The position numbers and the translations under genes are program-made. This document shows, piece by piece, positions 49,401 through 59,075 of a stretch of DNA of 64,000 nt. The notes beneath the pieces were generated by a model, which saw only the letters and a list, made by a program, of their open reading frames with translations, did no database searches and was not told the origin of the DNA. Numbering within the stretch: the first letter of the stretch is position 1; each line of letters begins with the position of its first letter. Source of the stretch: UBA1081 sp045537555 (GTDB lineage: Bacteria > Bacillota > Clostridia > Oscillospirales > Acutalibacteraceae); contig JAZSPR010000146.1 of NCBI GenBank assembly GCA_045537555.1, forward strand, positions 112,883-176,882. Reading direction: 5' to 3'.

Positions 49401-50492
49401 ATGAAAAAATATAAAGTAGGTATTATCGGTGCTACCGGTATGGTTGGTCAGAGATTTGTAACACTTCTTAATGATCATCCCTGGTACGATATTGAAGTTC
49501 TTGCTGCAAGTCCCCGTTCAGCAGGTAAAACTTATGAAGAAGCTCTCGGCGGCAGATGGGTTATGAAGGCTGAACTTCCCGAAAACCTTAAGTCAAAAGT
49601 AATTCTTGATGCAACAGCTGATATTGAAAAAATTGCATCACTTGTTGATTTTGTTTTCTGTGCAGTCGATATGAAAAAAGATGAAATCAAGGCTCTTGAA
49701 GAAGCTTATGCAAAAGCTGAATGTCCCGTTGTTTCAAACAACTCAGCTCACAGATTCACAGATGACGTTCCCATGATTATTCCCGAAATCAACAACAAGC
49801 ATCTTGATATCATTGAATCACAGAAAAAGAGACTCGGCACAAAGAGAGGCTTTATTGCTGTTAAGTCAAACTGCTCACTTCAGAGCTATGTTCCCGCTCT
49901 TTATCCTCTTGATGAAAAGTTCGGCGTAAAGGATGTTCTTGTTTGTACTTATCAGGCTATTTCAGGTGCAGGTAAAACATTTGACAGATGGCCCGAAATG
50001 GTAGACAATGTCATTCCTTACATCGGCGGCGAAGAAGAAAAGAGTGAAAAAGAACCTCTTAAAATCTGGGGTACAATTGAAGACGGTAAAATTGTTCCTG
50101 CTTTAAAGCCCTATTTCACAGCTCAGTGTCTCAGAGTTCCCGTTTCAGACGGTCATATGGCAGCTTGCTTTGTACGCTTTGAAAAGAAGCCCACTAAGGA
50201 AGAAATTCTCGAAGTATGGAAGAATTTCAAAGGCAGACCTCAAGAGCTCGAACTTCCCCATGCTCCCAAGCAGTTCCTTAACTACTATACAGAAGACAAT
50301 ATGCCTCAGACAAAGATCAACAGAGAACTTGAAGGCGGTATGGCAATTTCAACAGGCCGTCTGAGAGAAGACACTCAGTATGATTACAAGTTTGTCTGTA
50401 TTTCACACAATACACTCAGAGGTGCAGCAGGCGGTGCAGTTCTTCTTGCTGAACTTCTTTGCGCTGAAGGTTATATTGAACCCAAGTGCTGA
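49401..50492 (+). CDS. asd: Aspartate-semialdehyde dehydrogenase
   Basis: A 363-residue enzyme of the archaeal/fungal-type Asd group. NADP-binding start KVGIIGATGMVGQRFVTLL, active-site Cys158 in VKSNCSLQSY, and catalytic-region LRVPVSDGHMAACFVRFE. It reduces aspartyl-phosphate to aspartate semialdehyde, entry to lysine, methionine and threonine. GGAGG lies before the ATG. dapA and dapB follow in the same direction, giving the first steps of the diaminopimelate branch in one unit. Confidence 0.97.
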   Translation: MKKYKVGIIGATGMVGQRFVTLLNDHPWYDIEVLAASPRSAGKTYEEALGGRWVMKAELPENLKSKVILDATADIEKIASLVDFVFCAVDMKKDEIKALEEAYAKAECPVVSNNSAHRFTDDVPMIIPEINNKHLDIIESQKKRLGTKRGFIAVKSNCSLQSYVPALYPLDEKFGVKDVLVCTYQAISGAGKTFDRWPEMVDNVIPYIGGEEEKSEKEPLKIWGTIEDGKIVPALKPYFTAQCLRVPVSDGHMAACFVRFEKKPTKEEILEVWKNFKGRPQELELPHAPKQFLNYYTEDNMPQTKINRELEGGMAISTGRLREDTQYDYKFVCISHNTLRGAAGGAVLLAELLCAEGYIEPKC

Positions 50493-50517
50493 TATTTCAT
50501 AAAAGGAGATTTTCTAG

Positions 50518-51414
50518 ATGAAAAAGAAAGTTATTTTTGAAGGCTCTGCTATTGCGATTATCACTCCTTTTACAGAAGACCTTAAGAAAATCGATTTTGA
50601 CACATTTGAAAAAATTATCAATGACCAGATTGACAACGGAACAGATGCTATTGTTGTCTGCGGTACAACAGGTGAAGGTTCAACACTTTCACATGCTGAG
50701 CACACAGAAGCAATCAAATTCTGTGTTGACGTTGTAAACAAGAGAGTTCCCGTTATTGCAGGTACAGGTTCAAACGACACATTCTATGCAGTTGAGCTTT
50801 CAAACGAAGCTGAAAAGTTCGGTGTTGACGGTCTTCTTATGGTAACTCCCTATTATAACAAGACATCACAGTCAGGTCTTATCGAACATTACAACTATAT
50901 TGCTGACAGAGTTTCAGCTCCCATTATTCTTTATAATGTTCCCGGCAGAACAGGTATGTCAATAAAGCCCGAAACATATGTTGAGCTTGCAAAGCATGAA
51001 AGAATCGTTGCAACAAAAGAAGCTTGCGGTGATATTTCTCTCATTCAGCAGACAGCAGCTCTTTGCGGTGACAGCCTTACAATCTATTCAGGTAATGACG
51101 ATCAGATTCTTCCCATTATGGCTCTCGGCGGTAAAGGTGTAATTTCAGTTCTTTCACACGTAGCTCCCCGTGTTGCTCATGACATTGCAAGAAAATATCT
51201 TGACGGCGATGTTATCGGTTCAAGAGATCTTCAGCTTGAATATCTTGATCTTTGCAACGCTCTTTTCTGTGATGTTAACCCCATCCCCGTAAAAGAAGCT
51301 ATGAATATGTGCGGCTGGAATGTCGGCAGATGCAGAATGCCTCTCGGCCAGATGAACGATGCAACAAAGGCTGTTCTTTACAAAGCTCTTTCAAAGCACG
51401 GTCTTGCAAAATAA
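50518..51414 (+). CDS. dapA: 4-hydroxy-tetrahydrodipicolinate synthase
   Basis: A 298-residue DapA. The TTGE motif (50-53), VTPYYNKTSQSGLIEHYN, LYNVPGRTG with Tyr139, and the Schiff-base Lys167 in VATKEACGD are all present. It condenses pyruvate and aspartate semialdehyde. AAAGGAG precedes ATG 50518, 25 bases after asd. Intact. Confidence 0.98.
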   Translation: MKKKVIFEGSAIAIITPFTEDLKKIDFDTFEKIINDQIDNGTDAIVVCGTTGEGSTLSHAEHTEAIKFCVDVVNKRVPVIAGTGSNDTFYAVELSNEAEKFGVDGLLMVTPYYNKTSQSGLIEHYNYIADRVSAPIILYNVPGRTGMSIKPETYVELAKHERIVATKEACGDISLIQQTAALCGDSLTIYSGNDDQILPIMALGGKGVISVLSHVAPRVAHDIARKYLDGDVIGSRDLQLEYLDLCNALFCDVNPIPVKEAMNMCGWNVGRCRMPLGQMNDATKAVLYKALSKHGLAK

Positions 51415-51423
51415 TGAATTAAG

Positions 51424-51446
51424 GTCGGGTTTTATACCCGACTTTA
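51424..51446 (+). terminator. Weak terminator/attenuator between dapA and dapB
   Basis: Stem GTCGGGT / ACCCGAC (51424-51430 with 51436-51442), then TTTATT. The short T-run suggests partial read-through into dapB. Confidence 0.6.
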
Positions 51447-51468
51447 TTGTATAAAGGATGTTTTAATA

Positions 51469-52224
51469 ATGACAAAAGTAATATTAAGCGGTTGCTCAGG
51501 TAAAATGGGAAACGCGGTTACAAATGCAGCTAATGGAAGAGAAGATATAAAAATAGTTGCAGGTGTGGATATTTTTGAAAGTGATTCACTTCCCTATCCC
51601 GTATTTTCAACATTTTCAGAAGTTCCTTGTGAAGCAGATGTTATAATTGATTTTTCAAATCCTTCTGCACTCACTTCAATTCTTGAATTTTCAAAAGAAA
51701 AGAAAATTCCTGCAGTACTCTGCGCGACGGGTTACACAGCAGAACAGAACAAAATGATTGAAGATGCTTCAACAGAAATAGCTATGTTCCGTTCGGGTAA
51801 CATGTCTCTCGGCATCAATCTTATCTCAGAACTTGCAAAAACTGCGGCAAAAATCCTCGGCGGTTCATTTGATGTTGAAATTGTAGAAGCACATCACAAT
51901 CTCAAACTTGATGCTCCCAGCGGAACTGCAATTATGCTTGAAAAGGCAGTTGAAGAGGGTCTTGATTACGAGCCTGAACTCGTTTACGACAGACATGACC
52001 GTTCACAGAAGCGTGACAAACATGAAATAGGAATGCACTCAATCAGAGGCGGAACAATTGTCGGTGAACACGAAGTAATTTTTGCAGGCAATGATGAAAT
52101 CATTAAAATAAGCCATACAGCCCTCTCAAAGAATGTTTTTGCTGTCGGTGCAGTCAATGCCGCAATCTATATGAAAGACAAAACAAAAGGCATGTACAAC
52201 ATGTCAGATGTTATAAACGGATAA
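51469..52224 (+). CDS. dapB: 4-hydroxy-tetrahydrodipicolinate reductase
   Basis: A 251-residue DapB. Nucleotide-binding start VILSGCSGKMGNAV, then the substrate motif EAHHNLKLDAPSGTA with His142, His143 and Lys146. It reduces the dapA product with NAD(P)H toward diaminopimelate and lysine. A terminator (52232-52256) ends the unit. Intact. Confidence 0.97.
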   Translation: MTKVILSGCSGKMGNAVTNAANGREDIKIVAGVDIFESDSLPYPVFSTFSEVPCEADVIIDFSNPSALTSILEFSKEKKIPAVLCATGYTAEQNKMIEDASTEIAMFRSGNMSLGINLISELAKTAAKILGGSFDVEIVEAHHNLKLDAPSGTAIMLEKAVEEGLDYEPELVYDRHDRSQKRDKHEIGMHSIRGGTIVGEHEVIFAGNDEIIKISHTALSKNVFAVGAVNAAIYMKDKTKGMYNMSDVING

Positions 52225-52231
52225 ATTTTCA

Positions 52232-52259
52232 AAACTGTCTCTTTATGAGGCAGTTTTTT
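52232..52259 (+). terminator. Terminator after dapB
   Basis: Stem AAACTGtCTC / GAGgCAGTTT with a TTTAT loop, then TTTTTTC. Confidence 0.85.
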
Positions 52260-52295
52260 CACTATGATAGTTAATAATTATCAATTTATGAGCAG

Positions 52296-52324
52296 TTGAA
52301 TTGTATTGAAATTCAATTTATAAT
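52296..52324 (+). promoter_or_regulatory. Promoter of the XRE-TPR gene with inverted repeat
   Basis: TTGAAT (52296-52301), 17-bp spacer, TATAAT (52319-52324). The spacer and -35 form TGAATT ... AATTCA, a possible binding site for the regulator itself. Confidence 0.65.
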
Positions 52325-52368
52325 CATAATCAGAAGAGCGCACTTCAATAAATTACGGAGATGATTAT

Positions 52369-53460
52369 ATGAAACTCAGAACAGGTGAAAATATAAAGAA
52401 ATTCAGAAAAGAAAAAGACATTACACAGGAACAGTTTGCGGAAATGCTTTGTGTTTCCTGTCAGTCTGTATCACGTTGGGAGTCGGGTGTCTGTTATCCG
52501 GATATTGAATTGCTTCCGACAATTGCAAAAATTCTCGGTATATCAGTCGATTTTCTTCTCGGTGTCAATGAAATTACAGAAAATGAAGATGTTGAAAAAT
52601 ACGTTGAAAAATTTCAGAACGCAATCAGTCAGGGGAAAATCAACGAATGTATTGAAATTGCACGTGAAGGTGTAAAAGAATATCCGAACAACTATGTCCT
52701 GCTTGATAAACTGATGTATGCACTTTTTGTTTCGGGTGATGATGACGGAAATATTCCCGAATGGAAAGAAAATATGGAAAAGTATGATGCTGAAATAACG
52801 GCACTCGGTGAAAGGATAATGAAATATTGTCCTGACTTGAATATCCGTCTTGAAGCGACATCAAGACTCGCTTTTAATCATTGTTTACAAGGCAGAAAAG
52901 AAATCGGCAGAAAAATATTTGAAACATTGCCTCCGATGGAATATAGCAGAGAAAGTCAAATTTGGTGGGCTCTTGAAGAGGATGAAAAATTATCTTTTTT
53001 ACAAAAAGCAATTCATAACAGTTATTATTCACTTTCATCATATTTATATTTACTTGCAAATTCAGGTGTTGTTAATGATGATATTGAATTACAGGTTCTT
53101 ATCAAGCGTATCGAACTTGATAAAATAATTTTTGACGGCAACAGACCGAAAAACAATTGGGGTGATGCTAATAATGATTTTAATATTGCAAAAAGATATA
53201 TTGCACTCGGAGAAAAAGAAAACTGTTTCAAACATCTGAAACTTGCCGTTAAAGAGGCAGTTGATTTTGATAACAGACCAGATAAACAAAAATTCAATTC
53301 TTTACTTCTAGGTGAAGTTGTTGAAAGAAAAACAGACTTTGAAACATCTGACACAAGACCCCTCTGTGAAATTTTGCGTGATAAGTGGCTGATTCATGAT
53401 GAGTTTAATTCAGTCCGTGATTCTGATGAATTTAAAGAAATAATCAGTATGCTCAGTTGA
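52369..53460 (+). CDS. XRE-family regulator with TPR-like C-terminus
   Basis: A 363-residue protein. Residues ~5-62 are a standard XRE HTH (NIKKFRKEKDITQEQFAEML, CQSVSRWESGVCYPDIELLP). The rest is helical and TPR-like (GKINECIEIAREGVKEYPNN, LAFNHCLQGRKEIGRKIFET). This architecture is common in Clostridia regulators, some of which sense peptides; the target genes are unknown. It stands alone between dapB and the serine dehydratase gene. Confidence 0.85.
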   Translation: MKLRTGENIKKFRKEKDITQEQFAEMLCVSCQSVSRWESGVCYPDIELLPTIAKILGISVDFLLGVNEITENEDVEKYVEKFQNAISQGKINECIEIAREGVKEYPNNYVLLDKLMYALFVSGDDDGNIPEWKENMEKYDAEITALGERIMKYCPDLNIRLEATSRLAFNHCLQGRKEIGRKIFETLPPMEYSRESQIWWALEEDEKLSFLQKAIHNSYYSLSSYLYLLANSGVVNDDIELQVLIKRIELDKIIFDGNRPKNNWGDANNDFNIAKRYIALGEKENCFKHLKLAVKEAVDFDNRPDKQKFNSLLLGEVVERKTDFETSDTRPLCEILRDKWLIHDEFNSVRDSDEFKEIISMLS

Positions 53461-53496
53461 TAAAAATGGTGCCTCATTTTTAAAATGAGACACCAT
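53461..53496. terminator. Bidirectional terminator between XRE-TPR and serine dehydratase genes
   Basis: Long stem ATGGTG-c-CTCATTTT / AAAATGAG-a-CACCAT (53466-53496). Leftward it is followed by TTTTT; rightward by TATATA. Confidence 0.8.
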
Positions 53497-53503
53497 TATA
53501 TAT

Positions 53504-54697
53504 TTACTGATATAATTTAGCAAGACCGCCTTCAGATGTTTCTCTGTAATGGTGCTTAAGGTCTTTACCTGTCTGATACATCGTTTCAACAACAAGGTCG
53601 AAAGAAATTTTTCTTGTTGAAGAAAGGAAATTAGCAAGGTTGAGGGCATTTATTGCTCTCATTGCCGCAACAGCACCTCTTTCAATACACGGAATCTGAA
53701 CAAGCCCGCAGATAGGGTCACAGGTAAGTCCGAGATGATGCTCCATTGCAACTTCTGCGGCATATTCAATCTGATCAATACCCATTTCAAAAAGTTCTGC
53801 AAGTGCCGCCGCTGTCATTGAGCAAGCTGTTCCTATTTCAGCCTGACATCCGCACTCAGCACCGCTGACAGAAGCATTTGTTTTTACAATATTACCGATA
53901 AGACCGCCTACGGCAAGTGCTCTGAGGATATCTTCATCTGAGAATCTTTTCTTTTCCTGCATATATTTGAGAGCTGCCGGCATTACACTGCATGCACCGC
54001 AGGTGGGAGCCGTAACAACAGTGCCTGCCGAAGCATTCTGTTCGCCGACAGCGAATGCATAAGCACAGACTGTTCTGTTTTCTCTTGTAACTTCACTTTC
54101 ATCAATATGACGCTGATTATAAAGGAACTGAGCTTTTCTTTCAACACCGAGACCACCTTCAAGCACACCTGATGTTTCAAGTCCTTTTTCAATGCAATCT
54201 TTCATTGCATACCATACTTCATATAGATGATTCTTTATTTCGGGTTCATACATGAAGACATAATCACTGAGTCTGAGATTATATTTCTTGCAAAAAGCGG
54301 CAATATCCGTGAATGTATTTTCGGGATAAATGTCGGGCATTTCGGTAAATTCCTTGCCCTCAATCTTTATATCACCGCCACCAATACTCATAGCACGCAT
54401 ACGGGCAACTTCATTACCGTTTTTATATCCAGCAAAATCAAGTGTATTCTCATGAGGCAAATCGATTTCATCATTATTCCATATAATTTCCGCATCAATT
54501 TTCTCAAAAGGAGAAAGGACTGCTTTATCGGTGTGATGCCCTTTGCCTGTCTTTGATAATGAACCGTATAAAGTAATGATTACTTTATCGATATCGGGAT
54601 TTTCAGCGGCAAAAATAATTGCCGCTTTTTCAGGTCCCATTGTGTGTGAGCTTGAAGGACCTTTACCGATTTTGAATACATCTGCGATTGATTTCAA
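53504..54697 (-). CDS. sdaA: L-serine dehydratase, Fe-S type, single chain
   Basis: A 397-residue enzyme with beta-type domain first (GPSSSHTMGPEKAAI; TGKGHHTDKAV) and the alpha-type domain with the Fe-S cysteines (APTCGACSVMPAAL, GAECGCQAEIGTACSMTAAA, CDPICGLVQIPC). It deaminates serine to pyruvate and ammonia; the 4Fe-4S cluster makes it oxygen-sensitive, fitting an anaerobe. Start is TTG 54697 with AGGTG upstream. Confidence 0.94.
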   Translation of the reverse strand: MKSIADVFKIGKGPSSSHTMGPEKAAIIFAAENPDIDKVIITLYGSLSKTGKGHHTDKAVLSPFEKIDAEIIWNNDEIDLPHENTLDFAGYKNGNEVARMRAMSIGGGDIKIEGKEFTEMPDIYPENTFTDIAAFCKKYNLRLSDYVFMYEPEIKNHLYEVWYAMKDCIEKGLETSGVLEGGLGVERKAQFLYNQRHIDESEVTRENRTVCAYAFAVGEQNASAGTVVTAPTCGACSVMPAALKYMQEKKRFSDEDILRALAVGGLIGNIVKTNASVSGAECGCQAEIGTACSMTAAALAELFEMGIDQIEYAAEVAMEHHLGLTCDPICGLVQIPCIERGAVAAMRAINALNLANFLSSTRKISFDLVVETMYQTGKDLKHHYRETSEGGLAKLYQ

Positions 54698-54711
54698 TTA
54701 TATCACCTGAA

Positions 54712-56997
54712 TCAGAGCGTATTTCTGTTATATACTATACGTTTACCTTCTGTATTTCCGCTGAGTTTATAGTCAACGAGTTTACCGTCTTTCCATTCAA
54801 TATCAACTTTGATATTGCCTTTTGCACGAAGTCCCTTTATGCTGCCGTTTGCCCATTTATCGGGAAGTGCGGGAAGAAGATAAATTGTATCATCTGTTGA
54901 CTGCATGAGCATTTCAGCAATACCGCTGACAGCACCGAAGTTGCCGTCAATCTGGAAAGGAGGATGTGCGTCAAACATATTGGGATATGTTCCGCCGCCG
55001 CCTTTATAGTTGATGTGATATCTGTTATCAACGGGACGAAGCTGCATATCAATAAGTTTCATTGCATGATTGCCGTCCCACATTCTTGCCCAGAAGTTTA
55101 TTTTCCAGCCAAGGCTCCAGCCTGTACCTGCATCGCCACGATATTCAAGTGTCTTACGGCAGGCTTCAATAAGTTCGGGAGTATCTTCGTGGTTGATAAG
55201 TCTTGCGGGATGAAGTGCGTAAAGATGTGAAATGTGTCTGTGGTGAGGTTCTGTGCATTCTTCATCCTTATACCACTCAAGCAGGTCACCCTTTGCACCA
55301 ACCATAAAGGGAAGCATTCTGGGAAGTTTGTCCTTGATTTCATCAATAACACTACATGTTTCACCAAGGATATCTGATGCTTTTATACAGTTACCGAAGA
55401 GTTCTTTTATAATTGACATTGACATTGTTGATGTCTGTGAAACTGCACAATCTTCTTTACCGTAATAGAAATCGTTTTCGGGTGAAGTTGAGGGAGCGAT
55501 AATAAGTTTACCGTCCTTATCGGGAACGAGCATATCAAGATAGAATTCAGCCGCTTTTTTCATAACGGGATATGCTGTTTCTTTAAGATATGCCTTATCA
55601 AGTGTGTATTCATAATGTTCATAAAGATGTCTGCAGAGCCAACCTGATGACATGGGCCAGAATGACCACTGTGAGTTACCCTGAACGGGAGTTGTCATTC
55701 TCCATATATCAATATTGTGATGACCTGTAAAGCCTCTTGCATGGTAAATTTCCTTTGCAGTCTTTTCACCCGTAACACTCATTTCTTTAACAAAGTCAAC
55801 GAGAGGAAGATGCATTTCAGGCATATCAATCATAAGTGTGGGGAAATAGTTCATTTCCGTATTGATATTTACAGTATAGTTTGAACTCCAGGGAGGAGTT
55901 ACACGGTGATTCCAGATCCCCTGAAGATTCATAGCCTGTGTGCCTTCTCTTGAACCTGCAATTGTAAGATATCTGCCGAAATTGAAAAGAAGTGCATAAA
56001 GCCCCATATCATTTTTGTCTTTAATGAATTCTGCAAGTCTTTTGTCTGTTGAAACAGCTTCTTTGTTGTCTGTTCCGAGGTCAAGAGCAACTCTGTCATA
56101 ATATGATTTATAATCATCAACATGAGCCGAAAGAACAGCATCAAAATCTTTATTATATACAGCAGAAAGCATTGAAAGACATGCATTCTTATATTCTTTA
56201 CCTTCAAGATTGGGATGCTTATCAAAGCCGTTAAAACTGCTTTCACATGTAAAGTATACATTGGCATTTGTTGCACCTGAAACTGTAATGCTGTCACAGT
56301 TATATGTAACATTTCCGTCTGCTTTGACTTTAACAGCACCTCTGAAGCTCATACCCTTTTTATCTTCGTCATCTGAATACTGAATATATTCTTCTTTGGG
56401 AATAACATCGACATTACTGGGTGAAAGTGAAGGACAAATACCGTCAAGAATAAGTGTATCATTTTCAGAAAAAACAGTATTTCTCAGAGGAGAATTCATT
56501 TTAAGAGTAAATTCAACAGTATCATTCTTATCAGCTTCAATTTTCATGACAAATGCTTTATCGGGGAAAGAAACAAATGAAGTTCTTGTATATTTTACAT
56601 CTGACTTGACATATTCAACTGTATGTACAGCAGTTGAAAGATTAAGTTTTCTTGAGAAATTCTTTACAAAACCTTTATGACATTCAATTACAATGTCACC
56701 GAAAGGCATATATGCTTCTGAATTCATTCCTTCAAAGTTTGCTTCAAGGATTTGCTGAGCTTCATAAAGTTTGCCCTGCATAACAAGTTCACGTGCTTTA
56801 ACAAAGCTGTTATAGTCACACATGTGCTGATAAGTCTTGGGATAACCTGTCCAGAGCTGGTCATAGTTAAGTGATACGGTTTCAGTCTGTGCCTTACCGT
56901 AAATCATTGCACCGATGCTTCCGTTACCGAGAGGAAGTGCTTCTGTCCATGCCTTGGCAGGTTTTTTGTAATAAAGTAAATGAGAATCAATACCCAT
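54712..56997 (-). CDS. GH95 alpha-L-fucosidase (intracellular)
   Basis: A 761-residue protein, start ATG 56997 with GGAG upstream. N-terminal AWTEALPLGNGSIGAMIYG and LNYDQLWTG are the hallmark of GH95, as are QGIWNH, NINTEMNYFP (the Asn pair of the active site), and the C-terminal HRHISHLYALHPARLIN and FQIDGNFGAVSGIAEML with the catalytic-region Asp. GH95 enzymes cleave alpha-1,2-fucose or alpha-L-galactose. There is no signal peptide, so the substrate must be imported. The 14-base gap to the serine dehydratase gene suggests co-transcription. Confidence 0.95.
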   Translation of the reverse strand: MGIDSHLLYYKKPAKAWTEALPLGNGSIGAMIYGKAQTETVSLNYDQLWTGYPKTYQHMCDYNSFVKARELVMQGKLYEAQQILEANFEGMNSEAYMPFGDIVIECHKGFVKNFSRKLNLSTAVHTVEYVKSDVKYTRTSFVSFPDKAFVMKIEADKNDTVEFTLKMNSPLRNTVFSENDTLILDGICPSLSPSNVDVIPKEEYIQYSDDEDKKGMSFRGAVKVKADGNVTYNCDSITVSGATNANVYFTCESSFNGFDKHPNLEGKEYKNACLSMLSAVYNKDFDAVLSAHVDDYKSYYDRVALDLGTDNKEAVSTDKRLAEFIKDKNDMGLYALLFNFGRYLTIAGSREGTQAMNLQGIWNHRVTPPWSSNYTVNINTEMNYFPTLMIDMPEMHLPLVDFVKEMSVTGEKTAKEIYHARGFTGHHNIDIWRMTTPVQGNSQWSFWPMSSGWLCRHLYEHYEYTLDKAYLKETAYPVMKKAAEFYLDMLVPDKDGKLIIAPSTSPENDFYYGKEDCAVSQTSTMSMSIIKELFGNCIKASDILGETCSVIDEIKDKLPRMLPFMVGAKGDLLEWYKDEECTEPHHRHISHLYALHPARLINHEDTPELIEACRKTLEYRGDAGTGWSLGWKINFWARMWDGNHAMKLIDMQLRPVDNRYHINYKGGGGTYPNMFDAHPPFQIDGNFGAVSGIAEMLMQSTDDTIYLLPALPDKWANGSIKGLRAKGNIKVDIEWKDGKLVDYKLSGNTEGKRIVYNRNTL

Positions 56998-57104
56998 AGT
57001 ATCTCTCCTTGTTTTAATATTTATTTTATAATACATTAACTGACACATATTTGCAAGATAAAAAATAAATATTTTAAAATATATCTATTGATGTTTTATT
57101 AATA

Positions 57105-57133
57105 TTGACTTTTAAGTTTTTCAATGATATTAT
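57105..57133 (+). promoter_or_regulatory. Promoter of the exopolysaccharide cluster
   Basis: TTGACT (57105-57110), 17-bp spacer, TATTAT (57128-57133), 52 bases before the first start codon. Confidence 0.7.
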
Positions 57134-57185
57134 AATAAAGAATAAGTGTATTTTGTCGATTAATATCAGAGAGGGATACTGTATC

Positions 57186-59075
57186 ATGGATGCAATAAAA
57201 AAAGAGACATTCATATATAATTTCAAAACTTTTTGTCTGGGTGTCGCAGATGTACTTATTATTAATTTAGCATCTTTTTTTGCATTGTTTATCAGATTTG
57301 AATTTAATCTTTCACAACTTGTTGATTCTCAGTTTCTTTTAAACATTTTTAAATTCTCCCCTGTTACAACTTCTGTTACAATAATTGTATTTATATTTTT
57401 TAAGCTGTATCGCGGTATCTGGAAATATGCCGGTGTTGATGAATTCCTTACAATTGCTGCGGCTTGTATGACTTCAACAGCAATCAATACTGTTTTTCTC
57501 GTTATTTTAAGATTTACAATCGGTCTCAATTTTCCTAAAAGTTATCCATTGATTTACTTTATTTTTCTTCTTGCTGCAATTACTTCACTCAGATTTTCAT
57601 ATCGTTTTGCCGGTAAGGTTAAAAACAACATAATGCAGACAAATAAACTTGATCGAGTAATGGTTATCGGTGCCGGAAGATCGGGGGCAAGTGTTCTCAG
57701 AGAGATGCAGACAAGCCCTCATTCACGCGGTAAAGTTATTTGTATGCTTGATAATGACCCGAAAAAAATCGGTAAATATATTCACGGAGTCAAAGTTGTT
57801 AATAACTGTGACCATATTCCTGAAATGGTTGAAAAATATAAAATTGATAAAATAATTCTTGCCATCCCTTCTGCAACAAATTCTGAAAAACGTTTTATCA
57901 TAGATGAATGTCAGAAAACAAAGTGTACACTAAATATTGTTCCTTCTATAACACAGCTTACAAATGGTGAAGTAAGACTTGAAAAAATAAGAAATGTTGA
58001 AATTGAGGACTTGCTCGGACGAGACAGTATCAAAGTGGATATGTCTGAAATTAAAGAATTTATTTCAGGTAAAACTGTTCTTGTTACCGGCGGAGGCGGT
58101 TCAATAGGTAGTGAATTGTGTCGTCAGATTTCAAAATATAATCCGGAAAAACTTATTATATTTGATATATATGAGAATAATGCATATTCTGTACAACAGG
58201 AATTACGTGCTAAATTTCCCGCTCTTTCACTTGAAGTTATAATAGGTTCAGTACGTGATATACATAGAGTGGATACTATTTTTGAAAAATATAAACCTGA
58301 CATAGTATATCATGCAGCTGCACATAAACATGTTCCTCTTATGGAAGACTCCCCCAACGAAGCAATCAAAAACAATGTATTCGGTACATATAATGTTGCT
58401 AATTCTGCAAATAAACACGGTGTTTCAACTTTTGTTCTTATTTCAACTGACAAGGCAGTAAATCCCACAAATATTATGGGTGCATCAAAACGTCTTTGCG
58501 AAATGATAATTGAATGTTTTGCAAAAATTTCAAAAACAAGATTTGTTGCTGTCCGTTTCGGCAATGTTCTCGGTTCAAACGGCAGTGTTATTCCTCTTTT
58601 TAAAAAACAGATTGCACGTGGCGGGCCGGTTACTGTTACACATAAAGATATTATCCGTTATTTTATGACTATTCCTGAGGCAGTTTCTCTTGTTCTTCAG
58701 GCGGGTTATTATGCAAACGGCGGAGAAATTTTTGTCCTTGATATGGGACAACCTGTAAAAATTGATGACCTTGCAAGACGTATGATTAAGCTTTCCGGTT
58801 TTGAGCCTGATGTGGATATCATGATTGAATATACCGGACTCAGACCCGGAGAAAAACTTTACGAAGAGCTTCTTATGTCCGAAGAAGGGCTTGAAAAAAC
58901 AAAAAATGATCTTATATTCATCGGAAAGTTATCAGATGTTGATGCTGATGAATTTTTCACTCATCTTGCTTATCTCAGAGATGAATGTTACACAGACGGA
59001 GTAAATATCAGAGAATCCGTTATGAAGCTTGTCCCCACATATCACCCTGAAAATGAAGGTGCTTTAAGTGTATAA
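57186..59075 (+). CDS. CapD/PglF-like membrane nucleotide-sugar dehydratase
   Basis: A 629-residue protein from ATG 57186 (GAGAGGG ten bases upstream). Four N-terminal membrane helices (~10-150) are followed by a CoA-binding-like Rossmann domain (VMVIGAGRSGASVLREM) and an extended SDR domain (VLVTGGGGSIGSELCRQI, YHAAAHKHVPLMEDSPNEAI, STDKAVNPTNIMGASKRLCE). Relatives are UDP-GlcNAc 4,6-dehydratases that start rare-sugar synthesis for glycans. It opens a polysaccharide cluster; its stop overlaps the next gene. Confidence 0.95.
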   Translation: MDAIKKETFIYNFKTFCLGVADVLIINLASFFALFIRFEFNLSQLVDSQFLLNIFKFSPVTTSVTIIVFIFFKLYRGIWKYAGVDEFLTIAAACMTSTAINTVFLVILRFTIGLNFPKSYPLIYFIFLLAAITSLRFSYRFAGKVKNNIMQTNKLDRVMVIGAGRSGASVLREMQTSPHSRGKVICMLDNDPKKIGKYIHGVKVVNNCDHIPEMVEKYKIDKIILAIPSATNSEKRFIIDECQKTKCTLNIVPSITQLTNGEVRLEKIRNVEIEDLLGRDSIKVDMSEIKEFISGKTVLVTGGGGSIGSELCRQISKYNPEKLIIFDIYENNAYSVQQELRAKFPALSLEVIIGSVRDIHRVDTIFEKYKPDIVYHAAAHKHVPLMEDSPNEAIKNNVFGTYNVANSANKHGVSTFVLISTDKAVNPTNIMGASKRLCEMIIECFAKISKTRFVAVRFGNVLGSNGSVIPLFKKQIARGGPVTVTHKDIIRYFMTIPEAVSLVLQAGYYANGGEIFVLDMGQPVKIDDLARRMIKLSGFEPDVDIMIEYTGLRPGEKLYEELLMSEEGLEKTKNDLIFIGKLSDVDADEFFTHLAYLRDECYTDGVNIRESVMKLVPTYHPENEGALSV

